This document shows, one piece after another, positions 22,776-33,706 of a DNA stretch of 64,000 nt. The notes under the pieces are model-generated. The model was not told the DNA's origin, did not search any database, and saw only the letters and a program-made list of their open reading frames with translations. Location of the stretch: assembly GCA_039519185.1 (NCBI GenBank), contig CM076847.1:53079708-53143707 (forward strand), read 5' to 3'. Both the position numbers and the translations under genes were made by a program. Positions within the stretch are counted from its first letter, which is position 1; each line of letters starts with the position of its first letter. Origin of the DNA: Astragalus membranaceus (taxonomy: Eukaryota; Streptophyta; Magnoliopsida; Fabales; Fabaceae).

Positions 22776-23195
22776 GAGCCTTGCTTGTAGACGAGTCAGG
22801 TATCGATGTTGGCGAACCAGCTTGCCTTTTTCTATTGAGGGAATACACTTTATGAGCACGAGAATTAAATAAACGAATGCAGATGCAATGCAATATGCAT
22901 GATTTTATGTTTGTTTGGGTGCCGGGAATCGCGGTGTAATTCGTCTTGTCATAGGCGTGTAGGTCTAAAGCTCTAACATTTTTTTTTATTTTTATTTTGC
23001 TATTATTTTTTGCAACGAAGTTGGAAACAATAGGCAAAACGAACACACTTTATTCAAAAGGAAAGAATACTTCAAACTCGAGGGAAAAGCAAAGTACAAT
23101 ATTCTAAGGACAAAGTACAATATCCAAAGAAAATTACAACTTTTTAGAGAAAATTACAATTTCCTAAGAATTATTGCAATGATCTAAAGTGGACT
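22776..23195 (-). other. Spacer between ORF1b and gag, interior 1
   Basis: About 420 bp with no recognisable gene. On the minus strand it is rich in AATTGTAATTTTC and ATTGTACTTTG type repeats (complement of 23090-23180) followed by a T-rich stretch. This may serve as leader for gag translation. The equivalent in interior 2 is 40908-41327. Confidence 0.5.
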
Positions 23196-23804
23196 TCAGA
23201 GGCATATAGCCTTCAATTTCTCCTTCCTCTTTCTCTTCTTGCTTTCGGCTGCCCCCTTGGCCTTCTCCATGAGTTCTTCTGTCAGGGTCTTGCAATACTC
23301 GACAAACTCACGCACCTTGGCCGGAGTGTTGCAAGGGTTCATTTCTGCCTCAGCTCTTCTTAGCTTCTTGGGAACAACTCTCACAGCTTGATTAGCTAGC
23401 CCTGCTAGCTTTGAAAATTTGCTCCACCAAAGCTGAATCTCATCCCTTAGCTCCTTGATGACTTCTTGGTCTTCTATTTTGCCAATTAATGCCATGAAGC
23501 GTTCCTCCCAGTACTGGCTTTCTGCTTGCACTTGCTCATAAGATTCCCTTAGGTATTGGAAGTTCCTCTTCAATTCATCCGACCTTCCTTGTTCAAACTC
23601 CAAAGCTTGTTGATATTCTTTCAAGATCCTTATGATAGACTCTCTATCTTGCCTGATGTTTTCCACTTGGTTCTCCATTTCAAACTTCATCCTTTGGAAT
23701 CCTTCTTTTGACTTAGCTAGCGCCTCTCTAACCATTTTCTCATCCCTCTTTGACTTAGTATATGATTTCTTCCATTCCCTTGCTTCCGCCACAGCCTCAT
23801 TCAT
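23196..23804 (-). CDS. Ogre ORF1b, coiled-coil protein, interior 1
   Basis: 202 codons from the ATG that overlaps the ORF1 stop as ATGA. The protein is almost entirely charged heptad-like sequence (EAREWKKSYTKSKRDEKM, then repeated E/K/Q-rich helices) and ends in a basic tail (KKRKRKEKLKAICL) that could act as a nuclear-localisation signal. I recognise no enzyme motif. The C-terminal part of ORF1 is also coiled coil, so the two may once have been a single frame. The interior 1 and interior 2 copies differ at one residue that I can see (SIIRIL versus SIIGIL). Confidence 0.7.
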   Translation of the reverse strand: MNEAVAEAREWKKSYTKSKRDEKMVREALAKSKEGFQRMKFEMENQVENIRQDRESIIRILKEYQQALEFEQGRSDELKRNFQYLRESYEQVQAESQYWEERFMALIGKIEDQEVIKELRDEIQLWWSKFSKLAGLANQAVRVVPKKLRRAEAEMNPCNTPAKVREFVEYCKTLTEELMEKAKGAAESKKRKRKEKLKAICL

Positions 23805-25267
23805 TTTGAGACGCACCTCTTTACTTCTTCTTTGGCTCCCTCCAAATGTTTCTGAATTCCCCTCTTGCTCTCTTCTCCTATTTCAAGCTTCCTATTGGTT
23901 GCTTCAATAGCGGCAGCTTGAAGAGCATTTTCATTTTCTAGCTTCCGCTTGTCTTACATCACCTTTCCCAATCTGTTTTGCAAAGCCCTTTTCTCTTCTT
24001 CCGCTTTCGATAAGGCCAACTTAACCTCTTCTAGTTCTTCAATTAGGGGAACATGGGGTTCTGGTATTTTCTCTTCAAGGGATGGCATTCCTTGGTTGGA
24101 TGATCGAGTTTCCTTAATCCTTTTTTCAAGCCATTGAGTGAAGGAGATAGCAGTGGTCCTTTTAGATAACTAGCCCTTGTTTTTCCGCACCACGGTTTCC
24201 CAAGCTTGCAAGACTCGCCGAAGTAAGTCCTCGTCTTTAGGGATCCCCTCATGGAGGTAAAAACGGAACAACATAGCTTCGGAGGGTGAGTCCCGCATAG
24301 GGTACCCGAGTTGTCTCAAGGCCAAAGACGGGTTGTAATTGATGCATCCCTGTGTTCCCATGAGAGGAACGTTCTGGAAACTGCCACATTGGAATATCAC
24401 TGAGGGTCTATCTTCCCAAAACTTGTGCAAGTACCACCGAATTTGAAGAGCATCAAGGTTCTTAAGAGTATCCTTCCACTCCTGAGGGCTCATAGTCTTT
24501 GGATTGCAACCCAAGGTGTAGGAAAGCAGGTCCCCAACTTCACTTTTGTTAATGCACACATGACTGATCAACCAAGCGTATAGCACATGGAAGGAACAAC
24601 ACATCTTATCCTTTCGGAACTCATGATGGCGGGTGAAGGCACGATAGGTCTCGTCGAGAATAGCGGGAACCGGGTTGATGAGACTTTTTGCACTCTTGAA
24701 AGCTAGGAACACACCAACAGCAGTTTCATTTATATGTTTCTCAATCTGAGGGAAAAGAACAACGCCGAAGATGGTCAAAGCTAGTACTTGCTTGAAAGAG
24801 ACCCAATCATTTGATGCTACATAACTAGTCATCAAACTCTCAAAGTACTCCTGAGGAAACCCAAATATCTTGTTACGTTTAACTTTGTGGGACCGTACTT
24901 CTTCTACACTGATTTGTAACAAGGAAGCAAACTTCTCATCTGAATAATACTGCCTCTGATACTGGTAAGGTCTAGCCTCTGAGCGATTAAAACCCAGAAT
25001 CTTCTCATACTCCTCTAGGGTAGGTGCCATTTGGAAGTTCTTGAAAAGAAAGCATCTAATCTCAGAGTCATAGAACCAACATAGGGCGGCGATGGCGCTC
25101 TCTTGTACTTCTAACTGTAATAACTTGCGGATGTTCCCATAAGTCTTGTCGAAGGACCGAAGCTCAATGGGACCTAATAGGGAAGCGTACTTCTTCAAAC
25201 TAGTTACATCAATCTTCTTTATAATGGGGAACCTCGAATTGAATGCGGTTTTGCCTTTGGATTCCAT
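23801..25267 (-). pseudogene. Ogre ORF1 (plant-mobile-domain-like), interior 1, two nonsense codons
   Basis: This is the same gene as 41933-43399, but with in-frame stops at 24170-24172 (TAG for GAG) and 23954-23956 (TAA for CAA). The N-terminal 365 codons stay open and would give a protein lacking the C-terminal coiled coil. The N-terminal domain has the F-x-L-F...APTLEEYEKILGF pattern reminiscent of plant mobile domain proteins. Function in the element is unknown. Confidence 0.85.
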
Positions 25268-26186
25268 GTTGCTTCTTACACACCTATGACAAGGCTCGAT
25301 GTTATGTTGCGATCTCCGGCAAACAAACTTTAATGCATGAAGAATTCAAATGATGAGAGTTTTTTGTTTCAAACTTTTGTTAGATGCAAATGCAATGGTG
25401 CGAAACAATGTGAATGCGAAATGATGTGGATGTGAAATGATGTGTCATTTACATAAAAAGAGGGTAAGAAAATAAGGATATTATTTTCTACGATTTTTTT
25501 GAAATAGAGTTTAAGAAAAAGGAATGCCTAAACTAATGCAACAAACAAAGGCGTGCCCTCGTGTCCTACAAAGGGTGGGAATCCTAGGGTCTAAAGTCGA
25601 CGAAAGGGGTAATCCTCCCATGTAGGTTCTAATCACTTCCTTACAATGGCAACCAAGAGCTGAAGTCTCTCTCATGATGGCACCCACAATCGTAGAAAGC
25701 TACCGAGTGTGAGGCATCATGACAAAGCGTACTCTTGGGCGGAACTTTCATGAGAGCCATACAAACAAAGGTCTACGAATGGCAGTCACTAATCGTTCCC
25801 ACTCTCCTAGGTTTTTGTTCAGACCTTGGGTTTTAGGCCCCACTCAATGCTCACAAGTATAGGATGTGAAGTGTGTGTCGAGGGCACAACACCTAGGAAT
25901 AACTACCCTTCCCCACCTGCAAATGAAAATCCAGAGCAGTCCAGACAAATAGTATGTTGTTTTTCCTAGGGTTCAATATCGATCCAATATAAACTAATCT
26001 AGGGTGCCAATAACAATGCACTACTTACCTCAAGAAAGGGAGCAAAGAGGATGGGGACATGATAAGAAAGGGGAAGAAATGCATGAAGGAACTAAGCAAA
26101 GAAGTAACATATTCAAATCAATCATATAAACCACACACTTAATTAATTAGGCTTGACCCACTTTTAAAAAAAATATTTTTTTTTTA
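25268..26186 (-). other. Ogre leader (5' UTR), interior 1
   Basis: Non-coding sequence between the primer-binding site and ORF1. Four near-identical copies exist (also 28540-29459, 43400-44317, 46676-47595). No long frame. It begins with an A-rich run next to the primer-binding site. Confidence 0.6.
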
Positions 26187-26205
26187 GTCCCCAGTGAAGT
26201 CGCCA
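26187..26205 (-). other. Ogre primer-binding site, copy A
   Basis: On the minus strand TGGCGACTTCACTGGGGAC follows the LTR tip GGGCGCAACA after two bases (GC). It fits the 3' end of plant tRNA-Arg (ACG type) with a few mismatches, from memory. tRNA-Arg priming is typical of Ogre. Confidence 0.65.
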
Positions 26206-26207
26206 GC

Positions 26208-27488
26208 TGTTGCGCCCGAAAAAGCCCCCGTGGGAGAACCTTCCTCGTTTACAACTTTTCTAAAAAAACAATGAAGCCGCCACCAATACTTATTTAAGGA
26301 AAGTATTAGAAAAACCTTTTTAGGAAGCGATTGGCCTTTGAAAACGGAGAGTTTTGGGTTCGGGGGTCGGTTACGCGCGGGGAAGGTATTAGCACCTCAC
26401 ACGTCCTCTCTACTGAGAGGGAACCTTTAATTAAATGTGTGGTTTTAAGTGTTGATTTGAAAAATACCTAATTCGCCTCTTTATTTCTTATTGAAAATGA
26501 ATTAAAGAACTTAATAAAATTTTTATTTTTGGAGGGAAAGGGGAAAAAAGAAAAAAGGTTTTTAGAAAAAGTGCTTGACAGGACATGGCCTGCTCCTACG
26601 TATCTCCCGGTGCGATGGAGAATTCAAAGCTACGTAGTTCTTGTTTGTTTGGAAAACGGTTTTTATTTTTTATCTTGTTTAATTGTGAGAATTGAGCTTT
26701 CATGATGATCAATTGAGCAAAGGCTCCAAGTGACCACCATTAGCACTCCATTGTTAATAATCATGCAAGCAAAGGCTTCGCAAGACTACTGACAAAGTTT
26801 TTGATTTAGTGAAAATCTTTAGGAAAATTAGGCATTCATGATGATCAATTGAGCAAAGGCTCCAAGTGATCGCCACTAATGCCTCATTGTTAATAATCGT
26901 GCAAGCAAAGGCTTCGCAAGACTACTTAACAAAGTTTGATTTTGAAGAGTTTTCGCAATTGGATTGATTCTCGTTTAGGGAAAAGAAAGTCTGTTATTTT
27001 GCAAAAAGGTTGGTGAGAAAAAAAAAAGTTTACTTAGGGGAAAGAAACAAAAAATAAAAAAAGAACAGGTGGGTGCAGCAGTAAAATAAGGGTGTGAATA
27101 AAAGGGGAACTGTATTATTAAAATAGGAGTGTAGGTAGCAGCCCAGCCCACTATAAGGCTGGCTAACCCACGAAATCGTGGGCTTTCCTAGGGGGCTGTA
27201 GTGATTGAAATGGGGGGTGCGAAACCTAATCTGATATTTTTTAAATAAAATTAGAATCAAAATTAATTAAAACTACACGTATATAACCTAAAATTCTAAC
27301 CCTAATTCGTAACCTATTCACTCCCAGCGCCGCACTCCCCAAATCCTTCCAACCCTACTTTCTCTTATTTTCCCCCTTTCTCCGCCTCGCTTCACGGAAC
27401 CGTGGCTCTTCCCCTTTCTTCTTCGACCACAACATCCATTTTTCTCTCCTCCGGCGTTCTCGCCAAGCTCTCTCTCCTCCGTCCCCTC
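26208..27488 (-). repeat. Truncated Ogre LTR, copy A
   Basis: It starts TGTTGCGCCC and follows the other LTRs for about 1281 bp to CCGTCCCCTC. It then switches, at a shared CTC (27486-27488), into the middle of ORF1. About 2.2 kb of LTR is missing. It shares the LTR3-type variants seen in the left part of LTR2, for example AACAGGTGGG and CTCTTATTTT. The site of the SINE-type insertion in LTR1 is empty here (about 27327). Confidence 0.9.
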
Positions 27489-28539
27489 GCCGAAGTAAGT
27501 CCTCGTCTTTAGGGATCCCCTCATGGAGGTAAAAACGGAACAACATAGCTTCGGAGGGTGAGTCCCGCATAGGGTACCCGAGTTGTCTCAAGGCCAAAGA
27601 CGGGTTGTAATTGATGCATCCCTGTGTTCCCATGAGAGGAACGTTCTGGAAACTGCCACATTGGAATATCACTGAGGGTCTATCTTCCCAAAACTTGTGC
27701 AAGTACCACCGAATTTGAAGAGCATCAAGGTTCTTAAGAGTATCCTTCCACTCCTGAGGGCTCATAGTCTTTGGATTGCAACCCAAGGTGTAGGAAAGCA
27801 GGTCCCCAACTTCACTTTTGTTAATGCACACATGACTGATCAACCAAGCGTATAGCACATGGAAGGAACAACACATCTTATCCTTTCGGAACTCATGATG
27901 GCGGGTGAAGGCACGATAGGTCTCGTCGAGAATAGCGGGAACCGGGTTGATGAGAATTTTTGCACTCTTGAAAGCTAGGAACACACCAACAGCAGTTTCA
28001 TTTATATGTTTCTCAATCTGAGGGAAAAGAACAACGCCGAAGATGGTCAAAGCTAGTACTTGCTTGAAAGAGACCCAATCATTTGATGCTACATAACTAG
28101 TCATCAAACTCTCAAAGTACTCCTGAGGAAACCCAAATATCTTGTTACGTTTAACTTTGTGGGACCGTACTTCTTCTACACTGATTTGTAACAAGGAAGC
28201 AAACTTCTCATCTGAATAATACTGCCTCTGATACTGGTAAGGTCTAGCCTCTGAGCGATTAAAACCCAGAATCTTCTCATACTCCTCTAGGGTAGGTGCC
28301 ATTTGGAAGTTCTTGAAAAGAAAGCATCTAATCTCAGAGTCATAGAACCAACATAGGGCGGCGATGGCGCTCTCTTGTACTTCTAACTGTAATAACTTGC
28401 GGATGTTCCCATAAGTCTTGTCGAAGGACCGAAGCTCAATGGGACCTAATAGGGAAGCGTACTTCTTCAAACTAGTTACATCAATCTTCTTTACAATGGG
28501 GAACCTCGAATTGAATGCGGTTTTGCCTTTGGATTCCAT
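27355..28539 (-). pseudogene. ORF1 truncated and fused to antisense LTR sequence, copy A
   Basis: 394 codons. The first about 350 match ORF1 up to KDEDLLRR. The last 44 or so (GDGGERAWRERRR...) come from translating the LTR past the deletion junction and form an arginine- and lysine-rich tail with no relation to retrotransposon proteins. The coiled coil of ORF1 is lost. The fusion is a by-product of the junction and its expression is unknown. Confidence 0.85.
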
Positions 28540-29459
28540 GTTGCTTCTTACACACCTATGACAAGGCTCGATGTTATGTTGCGATCTCCGGCAAACAAAC
28601 TTTAATGCATGAAGAATTCAAATGATGAGAGTTTTTTGTTTCAAACTTTTGTTAGATGCAAATGCAATGGTGCGAAACAATGTGATTGCGAAATGATGTG
28701 GATGTGAAATGATGTGTCATTTACATAAAAAGAGGGTAAGAAAATAAGGATATTATTTTCTACGATTTTTTTGAAATAGAGTTTAAGAAAAAGGAATGCC
28801 TAAACTAATGCAACAAACAAAGGCGTGCCCTCGTGTCCTACAAAGGGTGGGAATCCTAGGGTCTAAAGTCGACGAAAGGGGTAATCCTCCCATGTAGGTT
28901 CTAATCACTTCCTTACAATGGCAACCAAGAGCTGAAGTCTCTCTCATGATGGCACCCACAATCGTAGAAAGCTACCGAGTGTGAGGCATCATGACAAAGC
29001 GTACTCTTGGGCGGAACTTTCATGAGAGCCATACAGACAAAGGTCTACGAATGGCAGTCACTAATCGTTCCCACTCTCCTAGGTTTTTGTTCAGACCTTG
29101 GGTTTTAGGCCCCACTCAATGCTCACAAGTATAGGATGTGAAGTGTGTGTCGAGGGCACAACACCTAGGAATAACTACCCTTCCCCACCTGCAAATGAAA
29201 ATCCAGAGGAGTCCAGACAAATAGTATGTTGTTTTTCCTAGGGTTCAATATCGATCCAATATAAACTAATCTAGGGTGCCAATAACAATGCACTACTTAC
29301 CTCAAGAAAGGGAGCAAAGAGGATGGGGACATGATAAGAAAGGGGAAGAAATGCATGAAGGAACTAAGCAAAGAAGTAACATATTCAAATCAATCATATA
29401 AACCACACACTTAATTAATTAGGCTTGACCCACTTTTAAAAAAAAATGTTTTTTTTTTA
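28540..29459 (-). other. Ogre leader upstream of truncated ORF1, copy A
   Basis: Nearly identical to the leader of interior 1. No gene seen. It runs to the primer-binding site adjoining LTR2. Confidence 0.6.
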
Positions 29460-29478
29460 GTCCCCAGTGAAGTCGCCA
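29460..29478 (-). other. Ogre primer-binding site next to LTR2
   Basis: The same 19-nt sequence as at 26187-26205, two bases from the LTR2 tip at 29481. It shows that LTR2 serves as 5' LTR for the truncated unit on its left and as 3' LTR for interior 2 on its right. Confidence 0.65.
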
Positions 29479-29480
29479 GC

Positions 29481-32400
29481 TGTTGCGCCCGAAAAAGCCC
29501 CCGTGGGAGAACCTTCCTCGTTTACAACTTTTCTAAAAAAACAATGAAGCCGCCACCAATACTTATTTAAGGAAAGTATTAGAAAAACCTTTTTAGGAAG
29601 CGATTGGCCTTTGAAAACTGAGAGTTTTGGGTTCGGGGGTCGGTTACGCGCGGGGAAGGTATTAGCACCTCACACGTCCTCTCTACTGAGAGGGAACCTT
29701 TAATTAAATGTGTGGTTTTAAGTGTTGATTTGAAAAATACCTAATTTGCCTCTTTATTTCTTATTGAAAATGAATTAAAGAACTTAATAAAATTTTTATT
29801 TTTGGAGGGAAAGGGGAAAAAAGAAAAAAGGTTTTTAGAAAAAGTGCTTGACAGGACATGGCCTGCTCCTACGTATCTCCCGGTGCGATAGAGAATTCAA
29901 AGCTACGTAGTTCTTGTTTGTTTGGAAAACGGTTTTTGTTTTTTATCTTGTTTAATTGTGAGAATTGAGCTTTCATGATGATCAATTGAGCAAAGGCTCC
30001 AAGTGACCACCATTAGCACTCCATTGTTAATAATCATGCAAGCAAAGGCTTCGCAAGACTACTGACAAAGTTTTTGATTTAGTGAAAATCTTTAGGAAAA
30101 TTAGGCATTCATGATGATCAATTGAGCAAAGGCTCCAAGTGATCGCCACTGATGCCTCATTGTTAATAATCGTGCAAGCAAAGGCTTCGCAAGACTACTT
30201 AACAAAGTTTGATTTTGAAGAGTTTTCGCAATTGGATTGATTCTCGTTTAGGGAAAAGAAAGTCTGTTATTTTGGAAAAAGGTTGGTGAGAAAAAAAAAA
30301 GTTTACTTAGGGGAAAGAAACAAAAAATAAAAAAAGAACAGGTGGGTGCAGCAGTAAGATAATGGTGTGAATAAAAGGGGAACTGTATTATTAAAATAGG
30401 AGTGTAGGTAGCAGCCCAGCCCACTATAAGGCTGGCTAACCCACGAAATCGTGGGCTTTCCTAGGGGGCTGTAGTGATTGAAATGGGGGGTGCGAAACCT
30501 AATCTGATATTTTTTAAATAAAATTAGAATCAAAATTAATTAAAACTACACGTATATAACCTAAAATTCTAACCCTAATTCGTAACCTATTCACTCCCAG
30601 CGCCGCACTCCCCAAATCCTTCCAACCCTACTTTCTCTTATTTTCCCCCTTTCTCCGCCTCGCTTCACGGAACCGTGGCTCTTCCCCTTTCTTCTTCGAC
30701 CACAACATCCATTTTTCTCTCCTCCGGCGTTCTCGCCAAGCTCTCTCTCCTCCGTCCCCTCACTCAAATCTCAATTCTCCTTTCTCCCATAACAGCGCCG
30801 CTCTACTCCTTCTGAACCCTAACCTATTTTCATTCCACTCCTCCTCCCCGAACCAAACTCTCACTTAAATCTAGCCTCACCTCAACGTCGTAACTCCTAA
30901 AACAGGGGAAGAGGATGTCTTGCTGCGACGAAGAGGGAGAGGGAGAAAGAAAGGAAGACGGTGGACGTGATTTGGTGGCTAAGGCTTGCGACGGTGTGTG
31001 TTAGGTACGACGATGGCGTTGACGGTTGACGATGGCGTACGGGGAGATGACCGCGGCGGTGACTTGAGAGCCAACCATCGTATACGGTGGCCGGAGGTAA
31101 CCTCTACCCCTTATCTGTTCTATTTCGTTTACTGTTTTCTCCTCCTATTTTATTTTCTTATTTTTGATTTTGTTTCTTGCTGTTTCTGTGGGTGGTTATT
31201 GGTGCGGTGATGGAACGCAACCGACACCGACACGGTCAGTCCGACAGTGGGGTTGACGACGACGTGGAGGAGCACGGCGACCACGCCTTACGGCGATGAC
31301 CTCCGCCGGTGGTGGCGGTCAGAGTCTGGGTACGTTTCGGTTCTTTATTGCTTTTTATTACTTTTTGAAAAATGAACTAAATCTGAACCCTAACTAAATT
31401 TTGACAAAAGGATACTAAATCTAATTCGTGTTTTTCTATCTTAAGAACAGCAAACAGCACATTAGCTCTATTTTTTCACTAGACCTTTTACTGATTAATC
31501 TCTATCTGCTAATTTTCGCTTCTTTTTCTAAAAACAGATAAGCAAAACCCTAACCTATTCGCAACTAATTTCTGATGTTAGCCCCTATATTCATTTTCTT
31601 TTAACACAAGCAGGATATTTAAAAAATTAATTTGTTCTTACCTTGAAAATTCTAAACTATTTACAAACTTATAGATTTCTTTATTTAAACCCTGGCCTAT
31701 TTACAGCATAGTTTCACCAGATCCTACATTTTTAATAGAACGAATATAGACTGAAACATACATGGTTTTCGGTTCATATTGCTTTGATCTTGTTGTTACT
31801 AGGTTTGGTTTCAAAATGCAATTACTAACATGATTGGAACCTAAATAACAAAACAAAGAAACGAAAGAAAATGGACACCTACCTCTTTCTCCAGCCTCTG
31901 AATCACTCCTTTTGTTTGCCCGCTGCTGCTCCTACCGTTGATGACTGTTGCTGCTTCTGTTCTGTGTGGCTGTTTCTGCTTCTGTTCTGTGTGGCTGTTT
32001 CTGCTTCTGTTCTGTGTGGCTGTTTCTGGGTTTTTAGGGTTTTGCGATTAGGGTTTCAATGTGAAAACCCTAATCTTTTGGTTCTGAATCTGTGTATTCT
32101 TGTCTGTGTGAATTGTTGTCCTTTTCTCTCTGAATGCAACTTGTTTATATAGGTAAAAAATTAGGTTTTTTTTGCTGATCCTTCTCCATTTCTTTCCATT
32201 TTCAGGTATTTGGACTTGTTGAGAAAACTTGCTCAGCAAGAACAGGCCCAAGGAAGCTAGGAAGCTGCTGTTGCTGCTCTTATTTTTATGCGTTTTCGTT
32301 TCTTCTATTTTTTGTATTTTTTATTATTTTCGGATTGCATTATTTTTGTATTTTTTTTTAATTTAAATTTTTGGATCTGGCCATTTTTGGCCCTTTTGAT

Positions 32401-32940
32401 GTAATTTTTTTTGTATTTTTTGGACATTTGGACCCTTGAACTCTCCTAAGTTGTAAATAAAATTAAATAGAATTTTTTTGACATTTTTTGATACTATATT
32501 GCTTAAATAAATTATATAAACAAAATAAGATTAATAACAAGAAAAAGGAGTCGGGCCAAATACAAAGACGAGAACGGGCCAGACTAAACAAATACGCTAA
32601 AACGAGGCCCAAAAATAGAAAAAGGGGCCTGTTAACTAAAAGCGCTAAAAATTAACTTGGAATTGCATTCTTAAGCCCAAATTGAAACGACAAGCCCAAT
32701 CGCGAGAAAAATGACTTTGGTAGTCCCAATTAGGTTCGACTAAACCCAAATACAAAGATTAAATTGAAGAACGCACGAAACGACCGATCATTCGCGTGCA
32801 TGCCTAATTTAAAACAACGGTATTTCGATTTAGTTGAACAGGGTAATTGAAATTGGCTAGGATTAGTAACTGAGACGCCATACTGATAATTCTCGTAATC
32901 ACGCGACTTCAAAACACGATTTAAGTAAAATAAACGACTA
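29481..32940 (-). repeat. Ogre LTR2 (shared middle LTR, recombinant)
   Basis: 3460 bp. Left of about 31,235 its variants agree with LTR3: T in GGCCTGCTCC, AACAGGTGGG, TAATGGTG, CTCTTATTTT, AACGTCG, AGAGCCAACCATC and the shorter ACACCG run. Right of about 31,370 they agree with LTR1: AATGAACTAAATCTGAACC, TTTTCGCTTC, TATTCATTTT, TAGAACG, GTTGTCC, CCCTTGAAC and ACAAATACGC. At its right end it lacks the 39-bp tip present in LTR3, exactly as LTR1 does. A few private changes exist (ACTGATGCC, GCGACCACG). The empty SINE-type site is at about 30600. Confidence 0.88.
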
Positions 32941-33706
32941 GGATTAGTAATTGAAATTGTTTTTTTTTCTTTTCCTCTTATTTTTGTTGCTCTTTTGCTC
33001 TTTTCGGCTTTTCTTTCACCGGTTCAACCAAATCGTAGGACTTGCGCCACGAGACACGATGATCGTCCATAATGGTGTGAGGGTCATGCTTCAGCCTTTT
33101 GTGAATTATTTTGACGCACTCAGTGCTTTTGTTTGGATTTTATGAATTGACCTGATTGAGAGATCATTTCTTTCCTCATGATTTTCAAAAGTTTCGCAAT
33201 GAGTTTAATGCTCTGATTTATGCACATTTTCATAATACATTTATCATCTACCATAAAACATCACTTTAAAGCACAAATGAAAAGGAAGCAATGACAAAAA
33301 CAATAAGCAGACGGAGTGAAGAGTTTGAACTTTTATTCATATGGAAACCGAACGCGCAAAAGGTCGCGCCGACTGAAAAGAGTACATTGAGAACTTTGAA
33401 ACTAAGAAAAAGCAAGAAAAATGGACGCAACAGATCTTATGAGCGTTTTTCGTCTTTGGAGTGTTGATGCCAATCACCCATACCTATATCCTTGATCACC
33501 CTTTTACCCAAGCTTTTGGAGACGCTGCTTGTCTCTTTTACTTTTTTAGTCCAACCTTTCTGACCCTAATTTTTGCCTGGACCGCTCTTTGCGAGTTTTC
33601 AGTCCACCGGGTCGCTCTTTTTTGCCTAGGCCGCCCTTTCGGGTTTTCAACCTAGCGAGCTAATTCTTGCTTGGCTCATTTTTTCTCTTTTTCCTTTTTA
33701 TTTTTC
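32941..33706 (-). other. 3' untranslated region and polypurine tract, interior 2
   Basis: Equivalent to 14809-15575. It has a minus-strand A/G run near 32960-32980 next to the LTR2 boundary. No gene seen. Confidence 0.6.
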
